Source of the DNA: Sequoia sempervirens
Taxonomy: Eukaryota > Streptophyta > Pinopsida > Cupressales > Cupressaceae
Reading direction: 5' to 3'
Assembly: GCA_007258455.2 (NCBI GenBank)
Contig: VDFB02296745.1
Coordinates: 1-64,000 of the forward strand
Length of the DNA stretch: 64,000 bases
Part shown: positions 47,446 through 59,040 of the stretch, one piece after another
Position numbering within the stretch: the stretch's first letter is position 1
Layout of the letters: each line of letters opens with the position of its first letter
The notes under the pieces: model-generated
Databases searched by the model: none
The model's input: only the letters and a program-made list of their open reading frames with translations
Told to the model about the DNA's origin: nothing
Made by a program: the position numbers and the translations under genes

Positions 47446-47488
47446 AAGGTTCCTTGGAAGAAAGTTAATAACTTGAGGTAGATATAGG

Positions 47489-48290
47489 ATGGCACACAAG
47501 AGGGATGTTCCTTTGTTTGATGGATTAGATTATTGTTTTTGGAAGACAAGGATAGAAGGTTTCCTGGTATCTCTTGGTTTTGGAGTTTGGAAGTCTATTG
47601 AGACTAGATATACTATACCTATTGGTGGTCTAAAGATTGATGATGAGATCAAGGCCTATGAGAACAATGGTAAAGAAAGGTATATTCTTGTAAGTGGTCT
47701 TTCTAATATTGAACTTGTGAAAGTTATGAGTTTGAAATCTACTAGAGAGATCTGGACAAAGTTGGAAAGTATTTATGAAGGAGATGATAAGGTTAAGCAA
47801 GCTAAGATGCAAAATCTAAAGGTCATATTTGAGAACCTATAGATGTTTGAAGATGAAAAAACTATAATCTACATGCATAAGGTGGATGAAGTTGTCAATT
47901 CCATTGGAGGTCTTGGTGGAAATATTGAAGAAGAAGTGGTAAAGGAGGTATTGAGAACTCTTCCTAAATATTATAGTCATAAATTTTATTCTATTGAGGA
48001 AGTTCAAGAATTAAAAAAATACTCCATAGATCAATTGTATGGTGCTTTATTTTATTTTTAAATGAGAGAATTTGGTACAAGTAATGCAAAAGTTGAGATT
48101 GCTTTTAAGGTTGGAAAATTAGAAAAGATTGAGTAATTAGATTAGGAGGATCTCGATGATGTTGAAAAAAATTTGTGACAAAAATGAAAAAAGGGTATTG
48201 GTAAATACAAAGGTAAGCTGCCTTTAAAATGTTTCAGTTGTGGTAAGATAGGTAATTATGCTTCAAGATGTCTAAATAGGACTTTGAATG
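47489..48290 (+). pseudogene. Copia gag of element D, decayed
   Basis: The capsid-like protein starts at ATG 47,489 (MAHKRDVPLFDGLDYCFWKT) and reads DGLDYCFWKTRIEGFL, STREIWTKLESIYEGDDKVK and QAKMQNLKVIFENL before a stop at 47,842. The same frame-family continues MFEDEKTIIYMHKVDEVVNS and VLRTLPKYYSHKF to 48,061. This is the UBN2-type gag fold of plant copia elements. A zinc knuckle, KCFSCGKIGNYASRC, lies near 48,229-48,273; the usual His of Cys-Cys-His-Cys is Asn. TAG and TGA stops separate the pieces. Confidence 0.82.
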
Positions 48291-49900
48291 ACAAAAATAA
48301 GGATAACAAAGATAAAGAAATTAAGAAAAGCTATTATGTTAGAGAAGATTCCAGTATATATGATGATGAATTTGACTATAGGGATGGTGAAGATAGTGAA
48401 TTCTTGTTCATGGCTATTAAAGATAAAACTATTTTTTCTAACTTTGAGGGGTGTACAAAGGAAAGTTCTCAAAAAATAGATCACAGTATTGTGGTGACTA
48501 CTCTTCATGCTAGAAAGGAGAAGAACTACTAGATTATTAACAATGGATGCTAAAATCATATGACCAATAAAAAAAGTAAGTTTGTTAAACTTGAGAAATA
48601 TGAAGGAGGTCTAGTTAAGTTTGGTGATGATACATCTACTAAGATATTTGGAAAGGTTCTATAAGTTTTGATGGAAAGCATAATATAGATGATGTTCTTT
48701 ATGTTAAGGGCTTGAGACATAACCTTTTGAGTGTTTGAAAAATGTGTAGCAAAGTATATAATCTTATGTTTTAGGATGATGGATGTGAGATCAAAAAAAG
48801 TTTCAAAACTGTGGTTGTTGCTGAAAGAAGGGTAGATGGAAATGTTTATTATATTAAAGGTGTTGATGGTCACTTCTTTATGACTCATATTAATGAAAGT
48901 TAGCTATGGCATAGAAAGATATTTCATATAAATTTTGATTGCTTAGTGAGGATCAGTTCGGTTCAAGCTATGAGAGATCTTCTAAGGATTACAAAGCTCA
49001 TTAATGTTTTCTACAAGTAATATCAAATTGGGATGCAAGCAAGAAGAAGTTTCAAAGTCAAAGACCATTATACTATCAGACTATTGGAACTGGTGTGCAT
49101 ACAGACCTTTGTGGTCCTACTAGAGTAAGAAGTATTAAGGTTGATAGGTATTTCATGCAATTGATTGATGATTATTCTAGAATGACATAGGTTACTTTTT
49201 TCAAAGAAAAATCAAAAGCTCTAGATAAGTTTAAAAAATTCAAAGTTATGGTTGAGAATGGAATGGATATGAAAGTTAAGTGTTTTAGGTCTGATAGAGG
49301 TGGAAATTTCACCTCCAATGAGTTTAATAGTTTTTGTGTGAATCATGGCATAAAGAGGAATTTATTTGCCCCTAAGCCTCCTCAACATAATGAAGTGGTT
49401 GAAAGAAAGAATAGGACTATTCAAGAAGTTGCAAGAACAATGATGAAAGAAGCAAACCTACTAGAAAGTCTACTGGAGAGAAGCAATTCATACTGTTGTA
49501 TACATTCTTAAAAAAGTTCAAGCAAGAGTAAATAGTGCAAAGACTCCCTATGAGTTGTGGTATGGAAGGATTTCTATTGTCAGAAATTTTAGAGTGTTTG
49601 GAAGCAAGTGCTATATCAAAAGAGATGAAGAAAACTTAGGAAATTTTGATACAAGATCTGATGAAGGTATCTTCCTTGGATATTCTACATGAAGCAAATC
49701 GTATCGGTGCTACAAAAAGATATTGAAGAAGATTATTAAAATTAGAAATGTCAAAGTGGATGAAGACTTATAGAAGAATTTTGTGGTGATAGATGGATAT
49801 GAATTAGATGAGTCCTCTTGGAAAGAAAATGACAAAGATGAATATAAGGAAAAAATTTAGATTGAAGAGGAAGAAGCTCCAGAAAGGATTCCTAAGACCC
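48284..49900 (+). pseudogene. Copia protease and integrase of element D, decayed
   Basis: The protease start is altered: the usual WIIDSGCSNHM reads (stop)IINNGC(stop)NHMTNK near 48,530, so the catalytic Asp is lost. Typical strands follow (VKFGDDTSTKIFGKG; LYVKGLRHNLLSV). The pre-integrase motif LWHRKIFHINFDCL sits near 48,905. The integrase core keeps its acidic triad: HTDLCGPTR near 49,098, RSDRGGNFTSNEF near 49,290 and NEVVERKNRTIQEVARTMMK near 49,390-49,450. After a frameshift at about 49,480 the C-terminal region is recognisable (KTPYELWYGR; VFGSKCYIKR) to 49,900. Stops at several sites rule out function. Confidence 0.82.
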
Positions 49901-49989
49901 CTAAGTATGTGTAGAAGAATCATTCTAAAGATCAAAACATTGGTGACAAAAGAAAGGGTGTGTTGACAAGAAGAAAAGTTGCTTTAGAT

Positions 49990-50851
49990 GAAGAACAAGT
50001 AAATCTATGTTTACTCTCTAAAGTTGAACCTAAAATAGTGATTGAAGCATGCAAGGATGAAGATTGGATCAAGGCTATGGAAGGAGAACTAATGCAAATT
50101 GAGAAGAATTAGACTTGGGAACTTGCCCCAAGACTAGTAAACAAGAATGTGATTGGAACTAAGTGGGTATTCCGAAACAAACTAAATGAGAACATAGAAG
50201 TGGTAAGAAACAAGGCAAGGTTTGTGTGAAAGGGCTAATCACAAGTATATGGAATAGATTTTGAGGAGACTTTTGCTCCAATGGAAATAATAGAAGCTAT
50301 CAAGATGTTTTTGGATTTTGTAGCACACAAAGATTTCAAAGTATATAAGATTGATGCCAATTTTTCTTTCTTGAATGGTGAATTAGAAGAAGAGGTATAC
50401 AATGAACAACCAAAAGGATTTCAATTATTACATAAACTGAATGTGGTCTGCAGATTGAAAAAAGAATTACCAGATTGAAGCAAGCTCCTAGAGATTAGAA
50501 TGCAAGGTTGGATAAATACTTGATATATCAAGGATTCAATAAAGGTACCGTAGATAGTAATCTTTATTTAAAAGTTAAAAAAGATCAAATCTTGATTTTG
50601 GTTATGTATGTTGATGATATGATTTTTGCAGGAAATAAAGCTATGTGCAAGAAATTTGTAGAAGATATGTAGAAAGAATTTGAGATGTCTATGTTTGGGG
50701 AGATGAATTTGTTCCTTGGGCTACAAATCAATCAAATAGAAAAAGGTATATTCATTTCGCAATCAACGTATGTCAAGGAAATGTTGAAGAAGTTTGGAAT
50801 GGAAGATTATAAATTGGTATGTACTCCTATGGTTATTGGTTGCAAGCTAAG
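49990..50851 (+). pseudogene. Copia reverse transcriptase of element D, first part
   Basis: Readable motifs in order: EACKDEDWIKAMEGELMQIE, TWELAPRLVNKNVIGTKWVF, a stop-bearing RNKARFV...YGIDFEETFAP near 50,210-50,280, VYKIDANFSFLNGELEEEVY near 50,340 (first catalytic Asp kept), a frameshift at about 50,480, then LDKYLIYQGF and the catalytic VMYVDDMIFAGN near 50,602-50,638, followed by FLGLQINQIEKGIFISQSTY. The protein is cut at CTPMVIGCKLS by element E at 50,852. Confidence 0.85.
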
Positions 50852-52956
50852 TGTTAGCGAATGAAATGGGAATTTGATAATTGAATAAAAAAATGAATCT
50901 AAACCTAGATTAGCACCGCTATGAATCCGCTAACAGCTTTGAAAAGCACACAATTACATTCGTGGATTTTCTCTAAATTTTATCGAGGTACAACTCCCTC
51001 ACAAGATTTTCAATGAATAAATCTATCCTAATGAATCACATGTGCTTTTAACCAAAAATCAAGAAAGGTGAAAAATGCTAAGTCATAAATATAAAATTAG
51101 CACAGAGATAGAAACACAACCAACTATGATCAATTCAAAGATTGAAAATAATGACTATCAAATCAGATTAATGTAAAGAAATCAAACTATAATAAATGAG
51201 AAATAGATAGTCCATTCTTCAAAGAAAACATAACTACTGCACACATAACACACTGGTCGACATACTTCAAATATTTCAATTTTATAACACACATATTATA
51301 AGCTATTGCAGGCTGTCATTAATAATATTCCTCCTTGAAAATACCCCTAGATGTATTTGGGAGATTTTTCAAAAAAATTCCCCTCATCTATTCTCTCCTT
51401 CTAATTTATAATGTGGCTAAAGCCATTTGGATTGGCACTAAAAATGTTGCTAGATTAGTGACTTCTTGTATTCTAGATGTTTATTAGGAATTTGATAAGG
51501 AAAATTCAAAATTTTTCCAAGAATGGATATCAAAAGAGGAAACTGATCATCATTCGAGTAACAGTCACCAAAGGACCAATCATTTCATCAATCTTTAATG
51601 CAACACTTAAGGAAACCAAGCGGTAGCATGTGCAAGCTGTTTGATGGAGAATTGCAACTTAATCGACACAAGCTGGTCATAAATGTGAATTAAATTCACA
51701 CCTCATCTATCTTAAATCAAATACCGCAATATCTAGCCAAAATTATATAAATTCAAGTAATGTCATCTATTTCCCAACATCAATTGCATCCTATATGGTG
51801 AGCTCCCAAAGAGATGGGTGTTCTATGAATCACTATATTGTCGTGGAGGAGATTAAGTGCAATCCTCTATTTAGGAATATTTTTGATCAACTAAAAGAGG
51901 TGTTCCTGGTGCACAGTGACATGGAAGAAGAGGTGCTCCAAAGCATCCTAGACGAGGCATTTTTGAGCCAAGCTCACATTCATAACACTACTATGCTAGA
52001 GTGGGTTTTTTACACTGTTGTTAAGACATCTAGGCATTGAGATTGGAGCATGAGAGTAATCTTGAGTTCCATCACCACATTAGAGTGGTGATAAATAGAC
52101 TTAGCTACTATCCATAGACTGAGATGGTAGTTGATGTCATCTACATTGCATTAGCCATTTAGTATGAGACGCTGGAAGAGGTCGTGGCTTTACAATGCAC
52201 TAGGGTGGTGACAAATGATCTGGGGCTGTTCGTGTAGTTCCTCCAGTTGCATGAGAACCTATTTTCACCAAATCAAATTAAACACCTGTAGGTTGTTACC
52301 AAGGGCATCTGTGTCTTGATGTTCACTTCGTGCACTTGAAATTTTTTATGTCTTCCTCTTTTGTATCTACCAATCTGGTTTTTGCACTTAAAAAAAGAGA
52401 TCATAGCTTTTCTAGCATAATGTAAAAACAATTTTATATATAAATAAAATATATCTTGTGGTATTATTTGTGTTTTCATATTGCTAGTTTTCTATTTTTT
52501 CTGTGCTTGGAAAATAATGATTTTATTTAATATAAGATCATCGTCAAGTAACTAGACTAGCAAAAATTCAATTTAATTGACACAACTCTTCATAGGTGCA
52601 AAATGGTGGTTTGCAGAACTTAGGAAAACCTTTCCCAGGTTCGAAATGAAGTAGAAAATACCACCTAAGGCATAACTTGCGAATGAAGTCTCCAACTTTG
52701 ACTAATGACTTAACCTTTTTCATACATTACACTTTGGGAAATAATAGAAGGTTTAAATGTGACATGAAAAACCCACTAGACGAAAGGAAAGTATGGTAGG
52801 CGGTAAAGTAGGAGGTTCGAAATACTTCACAAAACACCGCCTAAGTTCGAAATAAATGAAAAAAGACTGCCGAAGGCTAAGTTTTAGTTTATGACTTGGG
52901 AAAAACATAGATATAATATCCCGAATAGAGACTCAATGAAGAATCTATAGGTAACA
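50852..52956 (-). repeat. Left LTR of element E
   Basis: 2,105 bp, plus-strand ends TGTTAGCGAATG and GGTAACA; colinear with 55,422-57,509 with roughly one difference every ten to fifteen bases and small indels. Confidence 0.85.
51795..52340 (+). pseudogene. Coding relic inside the left LTR of element E
   Basis: A frame starting ATG at 51,795 reads QRDGCSMNHYIVVEEIKCNP, FDQLKEVFLVHSDMEEEVLQ, DEAFLSQAHIHNTTMLEWVF and YTVVKTSRH, then after a stop and a short shift INRLSYYP, IYIALAI, ETLEEVVALQCTRVVTNDLG and FLQLHENLFSPNQIKHL. It is on the strand opposite to gag. LTRs seldom encode protein, so this may be a captured gene fragment or an antisense ORF. I recognise no family. Confidence 0.45.
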
Positions 52957-53360
52957 GTGGCTCTAGCTAGGGACAAGGACTGTAGGAAAAAGCAATGAAC
53001 CTAGAATCATAAATGTAGACCAGTCCTAATTCCATTGGGCATGGATTCAAGGAGGAGGAGAACTAAAACAAACCAAACATGAGGCAAAATAGGGAAAGAA
53101 GCATCAAAACTACCAACACACCAAAATTTCAATTATGTACATGGTACATGGTAGGACAACCCTACCTAAGAGGATTCCTGAAACAATCACGCAAATCCAT
53201 TGACAGGTTGAGAGAAATAGCTTCCTATACGGATCAACACTGAGTGATTGAAAAATTCATGTACACTCATCTGCCAAATTGTAACTATCATTGTCCACTA
53301 AACAAAATCAGCACTCTGTAGGAACCTCTTAAACAATGTTTTTTGTTCAAAAAGCCAACC
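52957..53360. other. Internal region of E between LTR and gag end
   Basis: No gene seen; a clear polypurine tract next to the LTR could not be identified. Confidence 0.4.
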
Positions 53361-54920
53361 CTAATTACACATATTACTAGTCAAATGGTTGATATTAATA
53401 CTTTCTTGTGTATGTTTACTTGAATTTTCTTGTACAACATCCGTTTCAAAAGTGTTTTGTATGTTTTGCACTTGACATTCTGAACAAGAAGAAAGGAGTC
53501 CTCGAATTGGACACCCTACATACAGGTTATGAGGTAAGTAAATTTCATGGTTACCATGTGCTGAAGCAATCACACTACCTACAGGCTTAAGTTTCCCATC
53601 TGTAGTTTGTACACCATTAGACTCATTAGATCCCACTACTAATCCACCAATCACAATTCCTCCTTCAATTTTTTCCATTCTACAAGTTGATTCTAATAAG
53701 GTTGCCTGGTCTTCAAGACTCTCACTAACATACTTGAATCTTTCATAAACAACTTGTGAGTCAGAAAAAATGATTTCTAAAGATTCAATTAATTTTGGGA
53801 GTTGACTTTGACTTTCTCCTTCAATTGAGAGATTATCATTTTCCTCTTTTAGTCTATGCTCATGATCAACTACAGCTTCAAGTGAACAATCTTCTTCTTC
53901 TATCATTAATTGATCTTCTAAACTTATAAAAAGAGGATTATCACAAATTTTGAATTCATCGTACTCAAAGAGAGGATTATAATTAGATGAATTCCATTCT
54001 TCTTTTTGAAAACTATCCTTCCTAGGATCATCTTCTTCTAAACTTAAACATAAATCTGTATTCCCTACTTCTTTGAAAAGGAAAGATTCATACTCAGGAG
54101 AAAGAAGGGAATATGATTCCAAACCTTTTGAGCTAACTTCTGAAGGAGATAGTTCACTAGGAGGGAAGGTCAAAGTTAATGATAGATTTATTGGCAACTC
54201 TTCATTGTCATCATCATTAGATGAGCTATAATCACCTTTAGCTTCAACATAAGTGCATAAGTTCAAGGAAAAATTAGCGCAGGGGTAATTATGCTTTTCA
54301 TTAGGTTGATGTAAATTACCAAGGATTGTTAGATTCATAGGGTTGAATTTTACTGGAAGCTTAGACAAGGTTTTACAATTATTTCTAAACTTCATACTCA
54401 CTTTCCATTTACCTACTGCAATGAAATCATCTTCAATCTTCATTGCCTCTTGTTGAGCTTGCTCAATTCCTTGAAGTTTATCTCTTTTCAAAAGCAATTG
54501 TATATCTGGTTCAAGGGTGGAGATGAATATATGGTATTGAATATTTTCATTGGGATTTTCTAGGGCGGAATTTTTTTGGAGAGATCGGTTGAAATGGTAG
54601 ACAAAATCCCTCATCATCTCAGCTCTGTTCTTCATAATTTGAAAAATTGACGCAAGGAAGCTGCAACATTAATTGGAATTCTGTAGCGTTGGAGGAACTT
54701 TGTCTTAAGGACATGCCAACCAGTGATGCTTCCCTTTTCTATTCCTCTAAACCATTCAACAACTTTCTCAATAAATCTCTTAATAAAAATTCTTAAAAAC
54801 ACGTCCTCATCCTGGATCCCTAAAATTGCGCTCCTAGCTATCATAGCTAGAATATGTTCTTCAGAATCCTAATCATTCTGACCTAACAGTTTTGGAAATC
54901 CTCTACATGACCCTTTAGAT
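53361..54920 (-). pseudogene. Gag of element E, decayed
   Basis: Two overlapping minus-strand frames make one gag. The first (from about 54,920, clear from 54,844) reads GIQDEDVFLRIFIKRFIEKV, VEWFRGIEKGSITGWHVLKT and KFLQRYRIPINV, the Retrotrans_gag fold of Ty3 elements. The second starts at 54,635 and continues FVYHFNRSLQK, EPDIQLLLKRDKLQGIEQAQ and QEAMKIEDDFIAVGKWKVS, then a 300-residue acidic, Ser/Glu-rich tail open to 53,361. A single frameshift near 54,635 is the main lesion, so this is the least damaged coding region in the window. No protease, reverse transcriptase or integrase follows. Confidence 0.8.
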
Positions 54921-55399
54921 AAATCGTGATATCGAGGTAAAGCAAGGGGGTGACTTGGTTGCACTAGAGACTTGAAGCCATAAAAACAAACGAAGTCACC
55001 AACTTACCAAGAGTAAGGTTAGGAAGAGGAGGTTACTATGGTGGACAAAGCAGAGGTGGATTCTGGGGCTGATGTGTAGGTGGGTCCCTTGGCTGACATG
55101 GAGACATATTAGGTTGGTGATTATGATGACGAGGTGGGTCATTGTAATATTCAAATATCAATCCTTGGGGTGGTTCAATCACGGGCACAGGTGGTTGTCA
55201 AACCCACTCTTCTTCTTCCAAGACAAAATTCACTCACATGTAATCTGCTGCACTTCTTTTGTATCTCCACATGAGCATATTTAATTGTGATATTATATCC
55301 TCTTGCTCAAATCCAACCCAATCTAAATATGACTGCAAAATAGGGAAGTACCATCTTGCTACATGATGTAAGAATGATCGTTACACTTTTGACTAATTT

Positions 55400-55414
55400 C
55401 CCAAAGGAGTCGCC
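55400..55414 (-). other. Primer-binding site of element E
   Basis: Minus strand TGGCGACTCCTTTGG begins seven bases after the LTR end, close to the TGGCGACTCCGCTGG form common in plant Ty3 elements. Confidence 0.65.
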
Positions 55415-55421
55415 AAAAATT

Positions 55422-57509
55422 TGTTAGCGAGTGAAATGGGAACTCGATAATTGAATAAAATAGTGACTCTAAACCCAAATTAGCACTGATATGAATCCAC
55501 TAATAGCTCCAAAAAGCACACAATTTCATTTGTGGCTATTCTCTAAATTTTATTGAGGTACAACTCCCTCACAAGATTTTCAATGAATAAATCTATCCCA
55601 ATGAATCACATGTTCTTTTAACTAGAAAGTAGGAAAGGTGACAAATGCTAAGTCATAAATATGAAATTAGTGCAGAGACATAAACACAACCAATTATGAT
55701 CAATTCAAAGATTGAAAATAATGATTATCAAATTAGATTAATGTAAATAGATCAGACTACAATAAATGAGAAATAGATAGTTATTTCTTCAAAGAAAACA
55801 TAACTACCGTACACATAACACACAGGTCAACATACTTCAAATCTTTCAATTTTATAAAACACACATTATAAGCTATTGCAGCTTGTCATTAATAATATTC
55901 CTCCTTGAAAACACCCCCAGATGTATTCGAGAGATTTTTCAAAAAAATTTCCCCTCATCTATGCTCTCCTAATTTATAATGTGGCTAAAGCCATTTGGAT
56001 GGACACTAAAAATGTTACTAGATTAGTGACTTCTTGTCTTCTGGACATTTATTAGGAATTTGATAAGGAAAATTAGAAATTTTTCTAAGAATGGATATCA
56101 ACAGAGGAAACTGATTGTCATTTGAGTAGCAGCCACCAAAGGACCAATCATTTCATCAATCTTTAATACAACACTTAAGGAAACCAAGTAGTAGCACGTG
56201 TGAGCTATTCGATGGAGAATTGCAACTTAATCGACACAAGCTGGTCATAGATGTGAATTGAATTCACATCTCATCAATCTTGAATCAATATGGAAATTTC
56301 TAGTAGAAATTCTATAAATTCAAGTAATGTCATCTCTTTCCCAACATGAATTGTATCTAATATGGCAAGCTCCTAAAGTGATGGGTGTTCTACAAATGAC
56401 TATATTGTTCTAGAGGAGATTGAGTGCAATCCTCTGTTCAGGCATATTTCTGATCAATTGAAAGAGGTGTTCTTGGTACAAAGTGACGTGGAAGAAGGGG
56501 TGCTTTGAAGCATCTTGGGTGAGGCATTTCTGAACCAAGCTCACATTCATAACACTACTATGCTGGAGCAGTTTATTTACACTGTTGTCAAGACTTCTAG
56601 GTGTCGAGATTGGGGCATGAGAGCAATGGAGAGTTTGGTGAAGCTTGAGTTCCATCACTATCAAAGTGGCGATAAATAGACTCAACTACTATCCACAGAA
56701 TGGGCTAGTAGTTGATGCCATTTGCATTGCATTAGCCATTCAGGATGAGATGCTGGAAGAGGTTGTGGCTTTACGACGCACTAGGGTGGTGAGAAATGAT
56801 CTAGGGTTGTTTGTGTAGTTCCTCTAGTTACATGAGAACCTACTTTCACCTACTCAAATTGAACACTTGTAGGTTGTTACCGAGGGCATCCATGTCCTAA
56901 TGTTCACTTTATGCACTTGAAACATTTTATGTCTACCTCTTTTGTATCTACCAATTTGGTTTTTTCACTTGAAACAAGCGATCATAGCTTTTCCAGCATA
57001 ATGTAAAAACAATTTTATATATAAATAAAATATATCTTTTGGTATTATTTGTGTTTTCATATTGCTGGTTTTATGTTTATGTCGTGCTTGGAAAATAATG
57101 ATTTTCTTTAATATAACATCATAAGCAAGTAAATAGACTAGCAACAATTTAGTTTAATTGACACAACTCTTCATAGGCGGCAAAATGGATGGTTTGCATA
57201 ACTTAGGAAAACCTCATGCAAGTTTGAAATGATGTAGAAAATGCCACTTGAGGCATAACTTGTGAATGAAGTCTCCAACTTTGACTAATTACTTCACCTT
57301 TTTCATACATTACACTTTGGGAAATAATAGAAGGTTTGATTGTGACATGAAAAACCTATGAGATGAAAGGAAAGTATGGTAGGCGGTAAAGTAGGAGGTT
57401 CGAAATGAATGAAAAAATACTGTCAAAGGCTAAGTTTTAGTTTATGACTTGGGAAAAACATAGAGATAACATCCTAAATAGAGACTCAATGAAGAATCTA
57501 TGGGTAACA
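55422..57509 (-). repeat. Right LTR of element E (5' LTR on the minus strand)
   Basis: 2,088 bp; starts TGTTAGCGAGTG and ends GGGTAACA on the plus strand. Confidence 0.85.
56365..56880 (+). pseudogene. Same coding relic inside the right LTR of element E
   Basis: The matching frame reads DYIVLEEIECNPLFRHISDQ, LKEVFLVQSDVEEGVL, EAFLNQAHIHNTTMLEQFIY and TVVKTSRCRDWGMRAMESLV, followed by KLEFHHY. It keeps about 18 bases (near 56,620-56,640) that are missing in the left LTR and is open where the left copy has a stop, but has stops of its own. Comparing the two copies shows that the ancestor had an open frame. Confidence 0.45.
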
Positions 57510-57514
57510 CTAAG

Positions 57515-58241
57515 TAAAAATGAATCTCCTAAGGCCAATAAGAGAAAATATAGATCAATGATTCGAGGACTGCTATATCTAATTGCTACTAGACTGGATA
57601 TCATGCATGCAATTTTTCTTGTGGCTAGATTTCAAGAAGATCCTAGAGATCCACTCTTGTATCAGTGAAGAGGATATTCAGATACTTGAAGGGCACTTCA
57701 GAACATGGCCTGTGGTATCCAAAGGATATTGATTTTTCTCTAAGTGCTTATACATATGCAAATTGGGTAGGATCTGTTGATGAAAAGAAAAGTACAAGTG
57801 GGGGTTCATTCTTTATTGGATGCATATTGGTGTCTTGGTTGAGAAAAAAAGCAAGATTCAATATCTTTATCTACTATAGAAATAGATTATATTATAGTAG
57901 TATCTTGCTACACATAGGTGTTGTGGATGAAGCAAATATTGAAGGATATCAAAGTTGTATATGATGAACCAATCTCAATATTTTGTGACAATACAAGTGC
58001 CATTAACATTTCAAAGAATCTGGTGCTGTACTCAAGGACATAAAATATCTCAACTTGGTATCACTTTTTGAGAGAGAAGGTTGCAGAGAATGAAGTGAAG
58101 CTTAAGTATGTGCCTACAAAGGATCAGGTTGCTCATATATTCACTAAGGCACTTTCTAAGGATGCTTTTGAGTATCTTTGGGATAGGTTAGGGGTTATTA
58201 CCCCTCCTTCTTTGAACTATATGGATATGGATTTGCATTAG
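57515..58241 (+). pseudogene. Copia reverse transcriptase end and RNase H of element D
   Basis: Resumes where element E ends: KNESPKANKRKYRSMIRGLL, YLIATRLDIMHAIFLVARFQ, then after a short frameshift MKRIFRYLKGTSEHGLWYP, and RNase H. Its first acidic motif, usually YTDADWAG, reads YTYANWVG, so the catalytic Asp is gone. CDNTSAINISKN near 57,985, YHFLREKVAENEVKLKYVPT and HIFTKALSKDAFEYL close the polyprotein, which ends with TAG at 58,241. The Leu-Ser overlap across the E insertion confirms that both halves are one gene. Confidence 0.85.
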
Positions 58242-58724
58242 TCTAGTGGATTTCAAGATTCATTCCTTGTTATGGACTAATGTTGGAGGCTACCTCTCAG
58301 GAGGAGTAGGCAGTGCCTTGTTGGTTGTTGCAATTAGGGGGAGTTAGTGTTGGTGCAGGTTGGTGTTTTTCTTTTTCAGCTATGTCAAAGGATATGTGAA
58401 GTGGTTGGTAGTTGGTACAGTTTGTTGAGTGCTCCTAAGGGGGAGTATGTAGAGAAATAAAGAGAGAAAGTATGTGTGTTCAATGTCAAAGGGAGGAAGA
58501 GGGTGTAAATGTGTTGTCCTTTGCGATTGATGTTAAAGGGGCAGAGAAAAATATGTGAAAAAAAATTTTAGTTGTAAAAGGGAGAGAGAGTAATGTGAAA
58601 AAGGAGAGTATGATGTAAAGAAAAAGAGAGAAAGAGAAAGATTTAGTATAGAGCAGTGTGTTGGTGATCAAAGTTGTTGTCTTTGTTGTTGATGGTTTTT
58701 AACATCATGTGTTTCCATCAATGA
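58242..58724 (+). other. 3' untranslated region of element D
   Basis: Contains several gggggag-type purine motifs (near 58,296, 58,337 and 58,440) and a GA-rich run (58,460-58,640) but no coding frame; typical of copia sequence between RNase H and the polypurine tract. Confidence 0.55.
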
Positions 58725-58736
58725 CAAAGGGGATAT
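58725..58736 (+). other. Polypurine tract of element D
   Basis: caaaggggatat immediately before the right LTR start TGTTGCGAG. Confidence 0.7.
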
Positions 58737-59040
58737 TGTTGCGAGTATGAGTAGATGGTGTTTTCATTGATGTCAACAAGCCTAGGGAGATTGTTGTAGG
58801 CTTATTTTTGTGTTTTCATTAATGGTTGGTGATGGTTGAGAAATTGTGTTGATGCTTTCATTATTTGCATTATGTTGTCATTAGTAAGTGTTATTGGTGT
58901 CAACCTCTATTTTTTCTTTGATAAATTTCTATGGATGTATAGTTAAATTGCAATTAGTTTGGTGGTGATGAGGAAGTACTAAAAATGATGAGAATGTGTT
59001 TATGGTGCTTGGTTTCCAAGTGCTTTTGAAAAGAAATGAA
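58737..59040 (+). repeat. Right LTR of element D, truncated
   Basis: Matches the first 300 bases of the left LTR (tgttgcgagtatgagtag through cttggtttccaagtgctttt); similarity ends at about 59,040. Confidence 0.8.

Larger units (their letters stand above)
50852..57509 (-). mobile_element. Non-autonomous gag-only LTR element E (TR-GAG-like), TSD CTAAG
   Basis: Flanked by CTAAG at 50,847-50,851 and 57,510-57,514. Two LTRs of about 2.1 kb enclose only about 2.5 kb of internal DNA, which encodes gag on the minus strand and nothing of pol. The LTR ends are TGTTA...TAACA. The site lies inside the reverse transcriptase of element D. The large LTRs, gag alone and a TGGCGACTCC primer site resemble terminal-repeat retrotransposons with a gag domain, dependent on a Ty3 partner for enzymes. 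Confidence 0.88.
45850..59040 (+). mobile_element. Ty1-copia element D, split by element E
   Basis: The left LTR is 45,850-47,428. It is followed by a degenerate initiator-Met primer site (TGGTATTAAAGC), gag, protease, integrase, reverse transcriptase, the E insertion, RNase H, a polypurine tract and about 300 bp of the right LTR. The order PR-IN-RT-RH is diagnostic of Ty1-copia. The right LTR breaks off near 59,040, so the far end is deleted or displaced by another insertion and no target-site duplication can be checked. All ORFs carry stops. Confidence 0.88.
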
